7,215 nucleotides of DNA from Planctomycetota bacterium. Lineage in GTDB: Bacteria > Planctomycetota > Phycisphaerae > UBA1845. Position 1 is the stretch's first letter, and the number at the start of each line of letters is the position of its first letter. The notes under the pieces are model-generated. The model saw only the letters and a list, made by a program, of their open reading frames with translations, did no database searches and was not told where the DNA came from. The stretch is from assembly GCA_022567365.1 (NCBI GenBank), contig JADFHG010000188.1, positions 1 to 7,215 of the forward strand, written 5' to 3'. A program made the translations under genes and the position numbers. Below, in pieces: positions 6,509-7,215 of the stretch.

Positions 6509-6733
6509 CTAATTGCGATAGACGATGCGCCCTCTCGTCAGATCGTAGGGCGAAATCTCGACCTTGACTCGGTCGCCGGGGAGGATGCGGATGTAGTGCT
6601 TGCGCATTTTTCCGGAAATGGTCGTGAGGATGAGGTGCTTCTCCTCGCCGAAGTCGGCCTCCACACGGAACATCGCGTTGGGCAGCGCCGAAACGACGGT
6701 CCCCTCGACTTCGATTGCACCAACCTTCGCCAT
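6509..6733 (-). CDS. infA: Translation initiation factor IF-1
   Basis: A 74-residue single OB-fold (S1-like) protein that binds the A site of the 30S subunit during initiation, with IF-2 and IF-3. Hallmarks in order: MAK at the start, EGTVVSALPNAMFRVE (10-25), SGKMRKHYIRILPGDRV (40-56), VEISPYDLTRGRIVYR (58-73). It ends YRN, without the extra basic residue of E. coli IF-1 (72 aa), and carries two more residues in the loop around GEEKHLIL (29-36). The ATG at 6733 is preceded by a purine-rich GAGAG about six bases upstream, a modest Shine-Dalgarno. No ribosomal-protein, secY or map genes are beside it, unlike the classical spc-operon setting, and it has its own promoter candidate. The stop is TAG, at the junction with the repeat element. 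Confidence 0.97.
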   Translation of the reverse strand: MAKVGAIEVEGTVVSALPNAMFRVEADFGEEKHLILTTISGKMRKHYIRILPGDRVKVEISPYDLTRGRIVYRN

Positions 6734-6844
6734 CTGTTTCTCTCAATTCGGCGATTCGATCGACCCTGCCATCGCGGACCATGCCGGCCGGCGACCGAAA
6801 CCCCCGCCTCGATCCGGGGTGGTCGAACCGTTCGTCGATCAACA

Positions 6845-6872
6845 AGTATAGCCTTTCGTCCCGATCAGGCAA
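6845..6872 (-). promoter_or_regulatory. Probable infA promoter
   Basis: TTGCCT (6872-6867, four of six) and TATACT (6850-6845, five of six) on the minus strand are separated by 16 bases. Transcription would start near 6838, giving a leader of about 105 bases before the infA ATG. The -10 box is identical to that of the promoter at 151-179. No other gene lies between this site and infA. Confidence 0.55.
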
Positions 6873-6931
6873 CCCCGCTGCCACAATCCGATCGCAGGAA
6901 GGCGCGATCCGCTCCGGTTGACCGGGAATGC

Positions 6932-6972
6932 GGGCGTTTGTCCCGGTTGGGCGAATTAGAGGACGAACGCCC
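6932..6972. repeat. Inverted repeat upstream of infA
   Basis: GGGCGTTTGTCC (6932-6943) and GGACGAACGCCC (6961-6972) can form a 12-pair stem with one G-T wobble, around a 17-base loop. No T-run follows on either strand. It sits between the infA promoter and repeat copy 2, so it may be the terminator or 3' structure of a gene entering from the right, or a regulatory hairpin. Nothing else between 6873 and 7018 looks coding. Confidence 0.5.
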
Positions 6973-7018
6973 TACCAGCGCAGCGACGCCAATCATGAAA
7001 GTAGCGGGTTCAACGGGA

Positions 7019-7191
7019 GAGCGAGGCTCCCGGGGAGTGCGAGGCACCGGTACAGCCGGGCCGCCGGCGGGCTGACCCGTTGCCGGCGCCGAACCGATTC
7101 GCAACCTCGCGTCACGACGGACGGCTCACCTGCGAGGTTCCCCCTCCCAAGGACGTCTTTCGTAACCCGCACAATGAAGGTTGACGCGTCA
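7019..7191. repeat. Palindromic interspersed element, copy 2 (diverged, with an internal insertion)
   Basis: This copy has the same order of parts as copy 1: GCGAGGCTCCCG at 7021, a second GCGAGGC 18 bases on, then a flank starting CGATTCGCAACC (7095) that aligns with CGAATCACAACC (6413). From there about 100 bases align with copy 1 at roughly three-quarters identity by eye, including a nearly unchanged block, GGACGTCTTTCGTAACCCGC here and GGACGTCTGTCGCAACCGGC there. About 36 extra bases interrupt the left arm near 7059-7094, and the palindrome is degraded. Copy 2 ends at a CTA (7192-7194) that aligns base for base with the infA stop. Confidence 0.7.
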
Positions 7192-7215
7192 CTACTCCGT
7201 CCACCGTTTCCAATC
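7192..7215 (-). CDS. Possible C-terminal end of a leftward gene entering from the right
   Basis: On the minus strand the last 24 bases read DWKRWTE then TAG, with an in-frame TGA directly after. The only support beyond an open frame is positional: this TAG occupies the same place relative to repeat copy 2 as the infA TAG does relative to copy 1. Seven codons are too few to identify anything, and the frame may be chance. Confidence 0.2.
   Translation of the reverse strand, partial: DWKRWTE

Noticed and set aside
6417..6884. 155-codon minus-strand frame covering infA
   Set aside because: Out-of-frame shadow of infA and its leader; infA itself is unambiguous.

Overview
The window is GC-rich and almost all of its coding capacity lies on the minus strand. 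The most telling clue to the organism is a palindromic interspersed element next to infA. Its core translates as the spurious peptide GEAPAEP, a signature I associate with intergenic repeats in Planctomycetota genomes. With the GC content and gene types, I infer a planctomycete-like bacterium (moderate confidence; no rRNA or marker gene settles it).

Layout, left to right. At 1-102 is the N-terminus of a leftward gene that runs off the edge. It has a strong sigma70-type promoter (151-179) and a Shine-Dalgarno sequence. Overlapping its upstream region, on the plus strand, is a small possible gene (279-392) with a lysine-rich tail. A 339-base gap (393-731) follows, with no convincing gene. Positions 4259-732 encode a complete cobalamin-dependent methionine synthase (MetH, 1175 aa) with all four modules and its diagnostic zinc, cobalt and AdoMet-binding motifs. 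Its leader (4260-4639) holds two neighbouring palindromes, a weak promoter candidate and, at the far end, a hairpin that probably terminates the upstream gene. Positions 6178-4640 encode a 512-aa exported protein: a DUF2092-type domain, an acidic then strongly basic/His-rich linker, and four tandem 47-residue repeats of the DUF6515 type. Positions 6733-6509 encode translation initiation factor IF-1 (infA), with a good promoter at 6845-6872. Directly after the infA stop codon lies the palindromic element (about 6374-6508), and a second, diverged copy lies at about 7019-7191.

The three complete minus-strand genes are in line but separated by 330-380 bases. The exported-protein gene and infA each have their own promoter candidate, so they look like independent transcription units rather than an operon, and their functions (translation initiation, envelope, methionine/folate metabolism) share no obvious pathway. 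I see no mobile-element genes, tRNA, rRNA, CRISPR array or defence system. The most unusual items are the DUF2092/four-repeat fusion protein, the paired repeat copies whose ends coincide exactly with a TAG stop codon, and the double palindrome upstream of metH.
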